From Shinella pollutisoli (GTDB taxonomy: Bacteria > Pseudomonadota > Alphaproteobacteria > Rhizobiales > Rhizobiaceae), in contig NZ_JANFDG010000027.1 of assembly GCF_024609765.1 (NCBI RefSeq), positions 1 to 64,000 on the forward strand: 64,000 nucleotides of DNA. Direction: 5' to 3'. Positions 36,204-46,631 of this stretch are shown here, in pieces. Position 1 is the stretch's first letter. Each line of letters starts with the position of its first letter. Made by a program: the position numbers and the translations under genes. The notes below the pieces were generated by a model. The model saw nothing but the letters and a program-made list of their open reading frames with translations. It was not told the origin of the DNA and did not search any database.

Positions 36204-38387
36204 ATGGCAGACAACCGAAAATCCAGGCGAATCGAGCCCTCCTTCGACGGCTCCCGCGGGCGCGACGACGGCGACTTCCGCCTCGGCGCGGGCGACCGCG
36301 TCGCCGGGGAGCGCGGCGGGCGCAAGCGCGGCGGCCGATCCGCCGCCCCGCGCGCCGCGCGGCGGCGCCGCTCCGGCGGCCTGTTCGGCCTCCTGCGCAC
36401 GCTCGTCTACTGGTGCCTCGTGCTCGGGCTTTGGGGGGCGATCGGCCTCGGCGGCCTCGTCCTCTACTACGGCGCGCGCATGCCGAGCGCCACCAGCTGG
36501 GCGATTCCCGAGCGCCCGCCGAACGTCAAGATCCTCGCCGTCGGCGGCGAGATCATCGCCAATCGCGGCGCCACCGGCGGCGAGGCGCTGTCGCTGGAGA
36601 CCATGTCGCCCTATATCCCGCTCGCCGTCATCGCCATCGAGGACCGGCGCTTCTACTCGCATTTCGGCATCGACCCGCTCGGGCTCGCCCGCGCGATGCT
36701 GACGAACGTCACGAGCGGGCGCATGGTGCAGGGCGGCTCGACGCTGACCCAGCAGCTCGCCAAGAACCTCTTCCTCTCGCCGGAGCGCACGCTGGAGCGC
36801 AAGGTGCAGGAGGTGCTGCTGGCGCTGTGGCTGGAGCAGAAATATTCCAAGGACCAGATCCTTGCGATGTATCTCAACCGCGTCTTCTTCGGCTCCAACT
36901 CCTACGGCGTGGAAGCCGCCTCGCGGCGCTATTTCAACAAGTCGGCGCGCGACGTGAACCTCGGCGAGGCGGCCGTTCTGGCGGGCCTCCTGAAGGCGCC
37001 GTCGCGGCTTTCGCCCGCCCGCGACCCGGAGGCGGCGGAAGCGCGCGCGCAGGTCGTGCTGTCGGCCATGCGCGAGGAGGGCTTCGTCACCGACGGCGAG
37101 ATCAAGACGGCGATGTCGCAGACGCCGGCACGCGCCAAGAGCTACTGGTCGGGCGCCCAGCACTATGCCGCCGACATGGTGATGGCGCAGCTTCCGGCGA
37201 TGATCGGCGACATCACCGAGGACCTGGTCATCGACACGACGATCGACCTCGATCTCGAGAAGAAGGCCGACGCGGCGATCTCCGCCGTGATCGAGAAGGA
37301 AGGCGCCAAGCTCGACGCCTCGCAGGCCGCCCTCGTCTCCATCGACGGCACGGGCGCGATCCGCGCGCTGGTCGGCGGGCGCGACTATGCGGAAAGCCAG
37401 TTCGACCGAGCCTCCAAGGCGAAGCGCCAGCCGGGCTCCGCCTTCAAGCCCTTCGTCTATGCCGCGGCCCTCGAAGCGGGCCGCACGCCGCAGTCGGTGC
37501 GCAACGACCGGCCGGTCAGGATCGGCAAGTGGACGCCGGAGAACTACGACCAGAAATTCCGCGGCGAGGTGACGCTCGCCTCGGCGCTGGCCGAATCGCT
37601 CAACACCATCGCCGCCCAGCTCGTCATGGAGGTCGGGCCGAAGGAGGTGGTGAAACTCGCCCGCCGCCTCGGCATCGAATCGGAGATGCAGGCGAACGCC
37701 TCGATCGCGCTCGGCACCTCGGAGGTGACGCTGGTCGAGCTGACGGCCGCCTACGCCCCCTTCATGAACGGCGGCTACAAGGCGACGCCGCACATCATCC
37801 GCCGCGTCTCCACCGCGGACGGCCGGGTGCTCTACGAGAACACCTACGACAATCCGCCGCGCGTGCTTTCGCAGAAGGTGGTGTCGCAGATGAACGGCAT
37901 GCTGATGCGGGTGCTGACGGAAGGCACGGGCAAGAACGCGCGGCTTCCCGGCTGGCAGGCGGCCGGCAAGACCGGCACGACCCAGTCCTTCCGCGACGCG
38001 CTCTTCGTCGGCTACACGAGCAACCTCACCACCGGCGTCTGGTTCGGCAACGACGACGGCAAGTCGATGCGGAAGGTGACGGGCGGCGGCCTGCCGGCCA
38101 AGGCCTGGAACGGCTTCATGACGGCCGCCCACGAGGGGCTCCATCCTTCGCCGCTCTTCGGCACGACGGAGGGCAGCGAGGCGGTGGCCGAGGACGCGGG
38201 CCACGATCCGCTCTACGACCTCGTCTCGCGCGCGCTCGGCACCGACCCGCAGGCGGCCGATACGCCGGCCGTGGCGGACGAGCGGACGGGCGCCGTCGAC
38301 GACGGCCTCATCCCGCCCGCCAACGTCGGCGCGCGGCAGACCGGCACGCGGCGCACGACGCTCCTCGACATCCTGATGGGCGGCTGA
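36204..38387 (+). CDS. Class A penicillin-binding protein (PBP1 type)
   Basis: A 727-aa bifunctional peptidoglycan synthase. It has a basic, disordered cytoplasmic tail (1-57), one TM helix (about 65-90), the GT51 glycosyltransferase domain with Glu146 in IAIEDRRFYSHFGID and QGGSTLTQQLAKN, and a transpeptidase domain. Active-site motifs are Ser412 in PGSAFKPF, SLN (ESLNTIAA) and KTG (GKTGTTQS). The tail ends with a short disordered segment. It inserts nascent strands at the inner membrane. ATG 36204 stands 43 nt after a palindrome. It is convergent with nothing and precedes dnaK by 245 nt. Confidence 0.94.
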   Translation: MADNRKSRRIEPSFDGSRGRDDGDFRLGAGDRVAGERGGRKRGGRSAAPRAARRRRSGGLFGLLRTLVYWCLVLGLWGAIGLGGLVLYYGARMPSATSWAIPERPPNVKILAVGGEIIANRGATGGEALSLETMSPYIPLAVIAIEDRRFYSHFGIDPLGLARAMLTNVTSGRMVQGGSTLTQQLAKNLFLSPERTLERKVQEVLLALWLEQKYSKDQILAMYLNRVFFGSNSYGVEAASRRYFNKSARDVNLGEAAVLAGLLKAPSRLSPARDPEAAEARAQVVLSAMREEGFVTDGEIKTAMSQTPARAKSYWSGAQHYAADMVMAQLPAMIGDITEDLVIDTTIDLDLEKKADAAISAVIEKEGAKLDASQAALVSIDGTGAIRALVGGRDYAESQFDRASKAKRQPGSAFKPFVYAAALEAGRTPQSVRNDRPVRIGKWTPENYDQKFRGEVTLASALAESLNTIAAQLVMEVGPKEVVKLARRLGIESEMQANASIALGTSEVTLVELTAAYAPFMNGGYKATPHIIRRVSTADGRVLYENTYDNPPRVLSQKVVSQMNGMLMRVLTEGTGKNARLPGWQAAGKTGTTQSFRDALFVGYTSNLTTGVWFGNDDGKSMRKVTGGGLPAKAWNGFMTAAHEGLHPSPLFGTTEGSEAVAEDAGHDPLYDLVSRALGTDPQAADTPAVADERTGAVDDGLIPPANVGARQTGTRRTTLLDILMGG

Positions 38388-38492
38388 CGCCGGGCCGGCT
38401 TGACGCCCGTCAGGTCCGCATCCACATTGGGCCGCAAAGAGGAGGCATCCCGCCATATCGCTGATTTTGCCCGCTTTGCGGCCGTTCGATGT

Positions 38493-38521
38493 CTTGCAGT
38501 CGTTCGGGGGCGTCCTTATAT
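38493..38521 (+). promoter_or_regulatory. RpoH-type heat-shock promoter of dnaK
   Basis: CTTGCA (38493-38498) and CTTATAT (38515-38521), 16 nt apart, fit the alphaproteobacterial sigma-32 pattern (CTTG box plus CYTATNT). The predicted leader is about 105 nt. Confidence 0.6.
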
Positions 38522-38632
38522 ACGCCGCAAAGCCGCGAGCTCGGGCTCCCGCTTTTGCGAAGACCATACCATAGGGACTGCCGAAAGAATGCCTGATCGG
38601 GTTCCGGCGGTTCGCTTCAAGGAGAGAATGAC

Positions 38633-40546
<1,914 letters not shown>

Positions 40547-40556
40547 GCCTGAAAAT

Positions 40557-40579
40557 GCCGGCCGCGCCAAGCGGCCGGC
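40557..40579 (+). terminator. Hairpin between dnaK and dnaJ
   Basis: GCCGGCCGC/GCGGCCGGC is a perfect 9-bp stem with loop GCCAA, 10 nt past the dnaK stop and without a T-run. It may partially terminate or stabilise the dnaK message, giving more dnaK than dnaJ. The rest of the 214-nt gap shows no other gene. Confidence 0.5.
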
Positions 40580-40760
40580 CCAACGGACAGCGGAAGGCGG
40601 AAACCGGCGCGAAGGGAACAGGGCCACATGATCACTCCCGTTCAACGCGGCGACGACGTCATGGCCTTCTCCCCGCCCCGGTGTCCGCCTTTTCGCGTGC
40701 GCAGGCTTTCATCACAGACGCAAGATTGACGACCAGTCCATGAAACGGACGTGAACCCCG

Positions 40761-41900
40761 ATGGCAAAAGCTGATTTTTACGAAACGCTGGGTGTTTCCA
40801 GGACCGCCGACGAGAAGGAGCTGAAGAGCGCCTTCCGCAAGATGGCGATGAAATACCACCCGGACAAGAATCCGGGGGATGCGTCGGCCGAGCAGAAGTT
40901 CAAGGACGTCAACGAGGCCTACGAGACGCTGAAGGACCCGCAGAAGCGGGCCGCCTACGACCGCTACGGCCATGCGGCCTTCGAGCAGGGCGGCATGGGC
41001 GCCGGCGGCTTCGGCGGCAACGGCGCCGGCTTTTCCGGCGGCGGCTTCTCCGACATCTTCGAGGACATCTTCGGCGAGATGATGGGCGGCGGGCGCCAGC
41101 GGCGCTCCTCCGGCGGGCGCGAGCGCGGCGGGGATCTGCGCTACAACATGGAGATCTCGCTGGAAGAGGCCTATTCGGGCAAGACCGCGCAGATCCGCGT
41201 GCCGACGTCGATCACCTGCGACGCCTGTTCCGGCTCGGGCGCCAAGCCCGGCACCAGCCCGAAGACCTGCGCGACCTGCGGCGGCTCGGGCCGCGTGCGC
41301 GCCGCCCAGGGCTTCTTCTCGATCGAGCGCACCTGCCCGACTTGCCACGGCCGCGGCCAGACGATCAGCGACCCCTGCACCAAGTGCCACGGCCAGGGCC
41401 GCGTCACCGAAGAGCGCTCGCTGTCGGTCAACATCCCGGCCGGCATCGAGGACGGCACCCGTATCCGCCTTGCCGGCGAGGGCGAGGCCGGGCTTCGCGG
41501 AGGGCCGGCGGGCGACCTCTACATCTTCCTGTCGGTCAAGCCGCACGAGTTCTTCCAGCGCGACGGCGCCGACCTCTACTGCACCGTGCCGATCTCGATG
41601 ACGACGGCGGCGCTGGGCGGCACCTTCGACGTCGCCACGCTCGACGGCTCGAAGTCGCGCGTCAGCGTGCCGGAGGGCACCCAGGCGGGCCGCCAGTTCC
41701 GGCTGAAGGGCAAGGGCATGCCGGTGCTGCGCTCGACCCAGGTCGGCGATCTCTACATCCAGATCCAGATCGAGACGCCGCAGAAGCTCACCAAGCGCCA
41801 GCGCGAGCTTCTCAAGGAGTTCGAGGAGATCTCTTCCAAGGAGAACAACCCCGAATCCGCCGGGTTCTTCGCGCGGATGAAGGAGTTCTTCGAGGGGTGA
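40761..41900 (+). CDS. dnaJ: Chaperone protein DnaJ (Hsp40)
   Basis: A 379-aa class I J-protein: J domain (1-75) with the HPD triad in YHPDKNPGD, a glycine/phenylalanine-rich region (77-110), a zinc-binding domain with four CxxCxGxG-type repeats ([32 protein letters not shown]) and the C-terminal substrate domains. It stimulates DnaK ATP hydrolysis and delivers clients. It lies 214 nt after dnaK on the same strand. Confidence 0.98.
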   Translation: MAKADFYETLGVSRTADEKELKSAFRKMAMKYHPDKNPGDASAEQKFKDVNEAYETLKDPQKRAAYDRYGHAAFEQGGMGAGGFGGNGAGFSGGGFSDIFEDIFGEMMGGGRQRRSSGGRERGGDLRYNMEISLEEAYSGKTAQIRVPTSITCDACSGSGAKPGTSPKTCATCGGSGRVRAAQGFFSIERTCPTCHGRGQTISDPCTKCHGQGRVTEERSLSVNIPAGIEDGTRIRLAGEGEAGLRGGPAGDLYIFLSVKPHEFFQRDGADLYCTVPISMTTAALGGTFDVATLDGSKSRVSVPEGTQAGRQFRLKGKGMPVLRSTQVGDLYIQIQIETPQKLTKRQRELLKEFEEISSKENNPESAGFFARMKEFFEG

Positions 41901-41913
41901 GGTCCAGGTGAGT

Positions 41914-42029
41914 GCCCCTCACCTGCCTGCCGGCATCCTCTCCCCGCAAGCGGGGCGAGGAACGAATGCCGTACCGTTTTCCCCTTCTCCCCGCTTGCGG
42001 GGAGAGGTCCCGGCAGGGGGATGAGGGGC
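41914..42029. repeat. Rhizobial palindromic intergenic repeat (RIME-like), copy 3
   Basis: It opens with GCCCCTCACCTGCCTGCCGG and closes with GGGGATGAGGGGC. Two internal hairpins (CCCCGCAAGCGGGG and CCCCGCTTGCGGGG) point outward. It lies between the convergent dnaJ and BTLCP genes. Its arms are near-identical to copy 1, suggesting recent spread. Confidence 0.8.
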
Positions 42030-42060
42030 AAAACGCCCGTGATTTCCGGAAAACCGTGCC

Positions 42061-42678
42061 CTACTTGCCGACCGACGACACCATCATCGCGTCGCCGTTC
42101 TCGATCGAGACCCAGCGGCCGGCATGGAAATTGGCCTGCCGCTTCAGGTAGCGGTAGGGCGTCGCGGTCCAGGGCCTGACCTCGTCGTTGAGGTTGTCGA
42201 GGACGAAGTCGCCCTCCGTGGTGGCGAGCGTCAGCACCGCGTGGCCCTCGCCGTCCGGCTTGCGCACGACGGTGATCAGCAGGTCGCTTGCGGCAAAGCC
42301 CTTCTCCATCAGCTTGCGGCGCTTCAGGAGGACGAAGTCCTCGCAGTCGCCGGCCTCGCCCGGATAGGTCCAGTACTCGTCCTTGCCGTAGAGATCCTTG
42401 TCGGTCATCGGCGTGATGGCGTGGTTGATGCTCGCGTTGATCTCGCGCACGACCGTCCAGCCGTAGGCCGTCACCTTCGCCGCCCCGCGGCCGCGGCTGC
42501 CGGCCTGGCACTCGGACGGGTTCGCCTGACAGAATTCGTAATGCCCGATCGGCTGCGAGGTGACGCCGCCGGTCTGCATGGAAAGAAGGGAAGCGGGGGC
42601 CGTGAAGGCCGAGGAAGAAGAAACGAGCAGGGCGAAAATCGCCGCAACACCCGCCTTCGCACCGAATACATGCGCCAT
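42061..42678 (-). CDS. Bacterial transglutaminase-like cysteine peptidase (BTLCP family)
   Basis: A 205-aa secreted protein with a signal peptide (residues 1-26) and a BTLCP domain. The catalytic Cys lies in AGDCEDFVLLKR, His in GEGHAVLTL and Asp in VLDNLNDEV, the Cys-His-Asp order of LapG-like periplasmic proteases. LapG-type members cleave surface adhesins in biofilm control, but no adhesin gene is near. ATG 42678 lies 22 nt from an exact CtrA-type site, so its expression may follow the cell cycle. It is a single gene. Confidence 0.87.
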   Translation of the reverse strand: MAHVFGAKAGVAAIFALLVSSSSAFTAPASLLSMQTGGVTSQPIGHYEFCQANPSECQAGSRGRGAAKVTAYGWTVVREINASINHAITPMTDKDLYGKDEYWTYPGEAGDCEDFVLLKRRKLMEKGFAASDLLITVVRKPDGEGHAVLTLATTEGDFVLDNLNDEVRPWTATPYRYLKRQANFHAGRWVSIENGDAMMVSSVGK

Positions 42679-42699
42679 GAACCGCCTGCCCCCTGATCG

Positions 42700-42714
42700 T
42701 TAACAAAAGGTTAA
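42700..42714 (-). promoter_or_regulatory. CtrA-type binding site upstream of the BTLCP gene
   Basis: TTAACCTTTTGTTAA (minus-strand reading) matches TTAA-N7-TTAA exactly and keeps the preferred TTAACC half. It is 22 nt from the BTLCP start codon, close enough to overlap the promoter. Confidence 0.65.
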
Positions 42715-42780
42715 AGAGCCAGGGGGCGTTTCGTCAATCATCAGTTTTGGCGATGGGACAATATGGTTAAAATGCGGCCC

Positions 42781-43608
42781 TCAGGCCACACCTTCGCCGC
42801 GCGCGAGCGTCTCCGCGGCCTCCAGCATGCGGGCGATGTCCTGCGGACGCGACAGGCGATGGTCGCCGTCGCGAATCATCGTCAGCACCACGTCGTCGCC
42901 GGAAAGGTGCTCCATCAGCCGCACGGCATGGGCATGGGGCACGTCCGGATCGGCCATGCCCTGCAGGATATGCACCGGGCAGCCGGTCTCGATCACCCCG
43001 TCGAGCACGCGGTTTTGCCGCCCGTCCTCGATGAGCTTCAGCGTGTAGACGTTCGGATCGGGGCCGTAGGGCGTCGGCTCCTCGAAGAAGCCGTGCTCGG
43101 CGAGCGCGGCCCGCTCGGCCTCGGTGAGATTGGGTTCGATCAGCTCCGAGGTGAAATCGGGAGCCGGCGCGATCAGCAGCAGGCCCGTCACCGCTGCGTC
43201 GCCGCGCTTCGCCAGCGCCCGCACGGCGCGCAGCGCGATCCAGCCGCCCATCGAGGAGCCGACCAGCACCATGCGGCGCGTGCCGATCGCGGCCCGGGCG
43301 TGCTCGATCACGGCGAGCGCCTCCTCCAGCCAGCGCGAGATCGTGCCGTCGGAAAACGCGCCGCCGGAGGCGCCGTGGCCGGAATAGTCGAAGCGCACGC
43401 AGCCCGTGCCGAGACGGGCGGCAAGTGCCGCGAGCTCGGCCGCCTTTGTGCCCGTCATGTCGGAGCGGTAGCCGCCGAGCCAGACGAAATGGGCGAGCGC
43501 GTTCCCGGCCGCCGGCGGCGTAAGCCGCATGGCGATCGGGCGGGCCTGCGCCCCCTCGCCGACGGTCAGGAACTCTTCGGGCGTCTCGCCGTTTCCGGTT
43601 GCGGTCAT
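42781..43608 (-). CDS. Alpha/beta hydrolase
   Basis: A 275-aa serine hydrolase. The nucleophile is in VLVGSSMGGWIA, the acid in QGMADPDVPHAH and the His in RDGDHRLSRPQD. The oxyanion region is VWLGGYRSDMTGTKA. This resembles palmitoyl-protein thioesterase ABHD10-like and bacterial carboxylesterase members. ATG 43608 has AGGAGAGACCCC before it; the longer frame to 43671 is rejected. The substrate is unknown. It is divergent from infC. Confidence 0.85.
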   Translation of the reverse strand: MTATGNGETPEEFLTVGEGAQARPIAMRLTPPAAGNALAHFVWLGGYRSDMTGTKAAELAALAARLGTGCVRFDYSGHGASGGAFSDGTISRWLEEALAVIEHARAAIGTRRMVLVGSSMGGWIALRAVRALAKRGDAAVTGLLLIAPAPDFTSELIEPNLTEAERAALAEHGFFEEPTPYGPDPNVYTLKLIEDGRQNRVLDGVIETGCPVHILQGMADPDVPHAHAVRLMEHLSGDDVVLTMIRDGDHRLSRPQDIARMLEAAETLARGEGVA

Positions 43609-43705
43609 GGGGTCTCTCCTGCCTTGCGGATGCGCACGTGCGGGCGAGCTAGAACAGATTCGTCCGGGCAAGGACAGGTGGTGATTTTTTCAACGCGCCG
43701 TGCTA

Positions 43706-43735
43706 TTGACGTCGCAAGCGCGATCGACACATAGC
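43706..43735 (+). promoter_or_regulatory. Candidate sigma-70 promoter of infC
   Basis: TTGACG (43706-43711) and CATAGC (43730-43735) are 18 nt apart. The predicted leader to infC is about 80 nt. Confidence 0.45.
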
Positions 43736-43820
43736 CGCCGGACGCCGAAACGGCGGGCGCGCGGGCCGATCGACGCAGGATTCCAAACCCTTATCGAAAC
43801 AGTTCGAGGAGAACACGACC

Positions 43821-44357
43821 ATTCGCAGACCCTTCAAAGCGGAAGCCCCCGTCAAGGACGGACCGCGCTCCAACAAGGAAATCCGGATCCCCCGGGTCCA
43901 GCTTATCGACGCCGAAGGCCACAACCACGGCATCCTGCCCACCGATCAGGCGCTCCGCATGGCGGAGGAAGCTGGCCTCGATCTCGTGGAGATCTCGCCG
44001 AATTCCGAACCGCCCGTCTGCAAGATTCTCGACCTCGGCAAGCTGAAATACGCCAACCAGAAGAAGGCGGCCGAGGCGCGCAAGAAGCAGAAGATCGTCG
44101 AGATCAAGGAAATCAAGATGCGCCCCAACATCGACACCCACGACTACGAGGTGAAGATGAAGGCGATGAACCGCTTCTTCGGCGAGGGCGACAAGGTCAA
44201 GGTGACGCTGAAGTTCCGCGGCCGCGAGATGGCCCACCAGGAACTCGGCATGAAGCTCCTGCTGCAGGTCAAGGAAGACACGCAGGCCATCGCCAAGGTG
44301 GAGGCCGAGCCGAAGCTCGAAGGCCGCCAGATGATGATGGTGCTCGCTCCCCGCTGA
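43821..44357 (+). CDS. infC: Translation initiation factor IF-3, ATT start codon
   Basis: IF-3 (178 aa) binds the 30S subunit, prevents premature 50S joining and rejects non-standard start codons. The sequence ([23 protein letters not shown], then [25 protein letters not shown] and [20 protein letters not shown]) is complete only if translation begins at ATT 43821, 8 nt after GAGGAGAA. The first in-frame ATG (43959) would remove 46 residues including conserved N-domain sequence. No in-frame ATG, GTG or TTG lies upstream nearby. ATT initiation of infC is the classical autoregulation device also found in Escherichia coli. Confidence 0.95.
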   Translation: MRRPFKAEAPVKDGPRSNKEIRIPRVQLIDAEGHNHGILPTDQALRMAEEAGLDLVEISPNSEPPVCKILDLGKLKYANQKKAAEARKKQKIVEIKEIKMRPNIDTHDYEVKMKAMNRFFGEGDKVKVTLKFRGREMAHQELGMKLLLQVKEDTQAIAKVEAEPKLEGRQMMMVLAPR

Positions 44358-44383
44358 GACGCGGTGCCGCGGGTATTTGGTCG

Positions 44384-44411
44384 AAGCCGCCTTCCGGGGC
44401 GGCTTTTGCTT
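44384..44411 (+). terminator. Intrinsic terminator after infC
   Basis: AAGCCGCC-TTCCGG-GGCGGCTT, an 8-bp perfect stem, is followed by TTTTGCTT. It separates infC from rpmI-rplT, so either those genes have their own promoter or the terminator is leaky. Confidence 0.8.
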
Positions 44412-44438
44412 GTCCGCCCCGGATTCCGGTTGCGCTTT

Positions 44439-44471
44439 CGGGGGAGTTCGGTTACAAGCCCCCGTCCGAAC
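44439..44471 (+). promoter_or_regulatory. Interleaved pairings in the rpmI leader, candidate L20 control element
   Basis: CGGGGG (44439-44444) can pair with CCCCCG (44459-44464), and GTTCGG (44446-44451) with CCGAAC (44466-44471). The pairings interleave, so they either form a pseudoknot or are alternative hairpins. In Escherichia coli L20 represses rpmI-rplT through a leader pseudoknot; the same role here is inference. Confidence 0.4.
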
Positions 44472-44559
44472 GGTCCGGCAGGGCATGCCGTGGCCGTTCT
44501 TAATGCTGGGTCGGGCCTCGTCAGCCGCGTCCCGAATTCAAGAAGAATGGAGTAGCAAA

Positions 44560-44763
44560 ATGCCCAAGATGAAGACGAAGTCGTCTGCCAAGAAGCGGTT
44601 CAAGATCACCGCCTCGGGCAAGGTTCTGGCGGCTGCCGCAGGCAAGCGCCATGGCATGATCAAGCGTACCAACAAGTTCATTCGCGACGCGCGCGGCACC
44701 ATGGTGCTCGCCGAAGCCGATGGCAAGAAGGTCATCAAGAACTACCTGCCGAACGGTCTCTGA
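44560..44763 (+). CDS. rpmI: 50S ribosomal protein L35
   Basis: A 67-aa basic ribosomal protein starting [20 protein letters not shown], the standard L35 N-terminus, and containing [23 protein letters not shown] is positioned 6 nt before the ATG at 44560; the longer open frame upstream is not coding. It is followed by rplT after 40 nt. Confidence 0.97.
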   Translation: MPKMKTKSSAKKRFKITASGKVLAAAAGKRHGMIKRTNKFIRDARGTMVLAEADGKKVIKNYLPNGL

Positions 44764-44803
44764 GACTAATCGCGCATTTTGATACGTTTAAGGAGATCAT
44801 GAC

Positions 44804-45208
44804 ATGTCCCGTGTAAAACGCGGCGTTACCGCCCACGCCAAGCACAAGAAGACGCTGAAGGCCGCCAAGGGCTTCTACGGCCGCCGCAAGAACACGATCC
44901 GCGCCGCCAAGGCCGCCGTCGACCGTTCGAAGCAGTACGCCTACCGCGACCGCAAGGTGAACAAGCGCAATTTCCGTGCGCTCTGGATCCAGCGCATCAA
45001 CGCCGCCGTGCGCGAGCACGGCCTGACCTACGGCCGCTTCATCGACGGCCTGAACAAGGCCGGCATCGAGGTCGACCGCAAGGTGCTCTCCGACATGGCG
45101 ATCCATGAGACCGCCGCCTTCGGCGCGCTCGTCGCCGCCGCCAAGAAGGCGCTGGAGTACCTCAAGGACGCCGGCACCACCAACGAGTTTGAAAGCGCGG
45201 TCCGTTAA
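44804..45208 (+). CDS. rplT: 50S ribosomal protein L20
   Basis: A 134-aa protein binding 23S rRNA early in 50S assembly. [26 protein letters not shown] and the following [26 protein letters not shown] are diagnostic. Its stop at 45206-45208 is directly next to the first strand of the proposed pheS attenuator, which may couple translation end to RNA folding. Confidence 0.98.
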   Translation: MSRVKRGVTAHAKHKKTLKAAKGFYGRRKNTIRAAKAAVDRSKQYAYRDRKVNKRNFRALWIQRINAAVREHGLTYGRFIDGLNKAGIEVDRKVLSDMAIHETAAFGALVAAAKKALEYLKDAGTTNEFESAVR

Positions 45209-45209
45209 G

Positions 45210-45280
45210 CCAGCGCTTCCCAGGCTTTTTCATCATTGAATGGGAAACCCGCGCTGGCTGGGCCTGCGCGGGTTTTTCTT
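45210..45280 (+). promoter_or_regulatory. Candidate attenuator of pheST: mutually exclusive antiterminator and terminator
   Basis: The terminator stem AAACCCGCGC (45245-45254) with GCGCGGGTTT (45266-45275) is 10 bp and is followed by T-rich TTTTTCTTT. An alternative stem pairs CCAGCGC (45210-45216) with GCGCTGG (45251-45257) and TTCCCA (45217-45222) with TGGGAA (45241-45246), trapping the 5' strand of the terminator. No convincing Phe-rich leader peptide is seen; a frame from ATG 45240 contains three Phe codons but has no ribosome-binding site. A ribosome ending rplT would cover the first strand and favour termination. Confidence 0.6.
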
Positions 45281-45304
45281 TGACCGCAAACGGATTTACG
45301 AGCG

Positions 45305-46390
45305 ATGTCCGATCTCGACCAGTTGAAACAGACCCTGCTTGACGAAATCGCCGGCGCTTCCGACGAGGCGGCGATCGAGGCCGTGCGCGTCGCCGCCCTC
45401 GGCAAGAAGGGCTCCGTCTCCGAGCTCCTGAAGACGCTCGGCGCCATGTCGGCGGAGGAGCGCCAGACTCGGGGTGCGGCGATCAACGCGCTGAAGACCC
45501 TCGTCACCGAGGCGATCGCCGAGCGCAAGGCGGCGCTGCGCGAGGCGGCGATCGCGGCGCGGCTTGCCGCCGAGACGGTTGACGTCAGCCTGCCGGTGCG
45601 CGCCTCGCCCGCCGAGCGCGGGCGCATCCACCCGATCAGCCAGATCGTCGACGAGATCACCGCGATCTTCGCCGACATGGGCTTCTCCATCGCCGAGGGG
45701 CCGGACATCGAGACCGACTACTACAATTTCACGGCGCTGAACTTCCCCGAGGGCCACCCCGCCCGCGAGATGCACGACACGTTCTTCTTGCCCCCGGACG
45801 AGGCCGGCGAGCGCAAGGTGCTGCGCACGCACACCTCGCCGGTGCAGGTGCGCACGATGGAGGCCCAGAAGCCGCCGATCCGCATCATCATCCCGGGAAA
45901 GACCTACCGGCAGGATTCCGACGCCACGCATTCGCCGATGTTCCACCAGGTGGAGGGCCTCGTCGTCGACACCAGGGCCAACGTCGCCAACATGCGCTGG
46001 GTGCTGGAGGAGTTCTGCAAGGCCTTCTTCGAGGTGGAGAGCGTCACCATGCGCTTCCGCCCGTCCTTCTTCCCCTTCACCGAGCCCTCCTTCGAGGTCG
46101 ACATCCAGTGCGACCGCTCCTCCGGCCCGATCGTCAGGTTCGGCGAGGGGACGGACTGGATGGAGATCCTCGGCTGCGGCATGGTGCATCCGAACGTGCT
46201 GCGCGCCGGCGGGCTCGATCCCGACGTCTACCAGGGCTTCGCCTGGGGCATGGGCCTCGACCGCATCGCCATGCTGAAATACGGCATGCCGGATCTCCGC
46301 GACTTCTTCAACGCCGACGTGCGCTGGCTTTCCCACTACGGCTTCCGCCCGCTCGACATGCCGACGCTGTTCGGGGGCCTGAGCGCGTGA
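45305..46390 (+). CDS. pheS: Phenylalanine--tRNA ligase alpha subunit
   Basis: A 361-aa catalytic subunit of the (alpha-beta)2 enzyme. It has an N-terminal coiled coil (1-85) and class II motifs: [27 protein letters not shown], the motif 2 region VFRQ-like [15 protein letters not shown] and motif 3 [13 protein letters not shown]. It activates phenylalanine with ATP. The start at 45305 lies 25 nt after a terminator T-run and has only a weak ribosome-binding site. It is separated from pheT by a DUF4160/DUF2442 pair. Confidence 0.98.
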   Translation: MSDLDQLKQTLLDEIAGASDEAAIEAVRVAALGKKGSVSELLKTLGAMSAEERQTRGAAINALKTLVTEAIAERKAALREAAIAARLAAETVDVSLPVRASPAERGRIHPISQIVDEITAIFADMGFSIAEGPDIETDYYNFTALNFPEGHPAREMHDTFFLPPDEAGERKVLRTHTSPVQVRTMEAQKPPIRIIIPGKTYRQDSDATHSPMFHQVEGLVVDTRANVANMRWVLEEFCKAFFEVESVTMRFRPSFFPFTEPSFEVDIQCDRSSGPIVRFGEGTDWMEILGCGMVHPNVLRAGGLDPDVYQGFAWGMGLDRIAMLKYGMPDLRDFFNADVRWLSHYGFRPLDMPTLFGGLSA

Positions 46391-46394
46391 GCCG

Positions 46395-46631
46395 ATGCCG
46401 ACCCTGCTGATCTGGCATGGATACAAGTTCCGGTTCTACGCCTCCGACGGCCCCGAACCGCCCCATATCCATGTCGTGAAGGATGCAGGGTCGGCGAAGG
46501 TCTGGCTCGAAAGCATGGAACTGGCCTAAAGCCACGGCTACAATAACCGCGAGATCGCAGAGTTCATCGCCAAGATTGCCGAGAACCGCGACGACTGGAT
46601 GGAGAAGTGGAATGAGTTCTTTGGAATTTGA
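46395..46631 (+). pseudogene. DUF4160 protein gene interrupted by an in-frame stop
   Basis: The frame begins MPTLLIWHGYKFRFYASDGP and EPPHIHVVKDAG, the DUF4160 N-terminus, then reads MELA followed by TAA at 46527-46529. It continues in the same frame as SHGYNNREIAEFIAKIAENR to a second stop at 46629, giving the full family length of 78 codons. DUF4160 members usually have an aromatic or charged residue at this place (ELAY-type), so one base change explains the stop. It lies 4 nt after pheS and overlaps the DUF2442 start by 20 nt. It could be read through or be inactive. Confidence 0.82.

Noticed and set aside
40557-40579. Strong intrinsic terminator between dnaK and dnaJ
   Set aside because: A perfect hairpin exists but there is no T-run; it is listed only as a hairpin with moderate confidence.
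43959-44357. IF-3 read as a short protein from the first in-frame ATG
   Set aside because: This loses 46 conserved N-terminal residues; ATT 43821 with a strong ribosome-binding site restores them.
45240-45326. Leader peptide with three consecutive Phe codons before pheS, like pheM
   Set aside because: No ribosome-binding site, and the Phe codons are simply the terminator T-run; the frame runs into pheS in another register.
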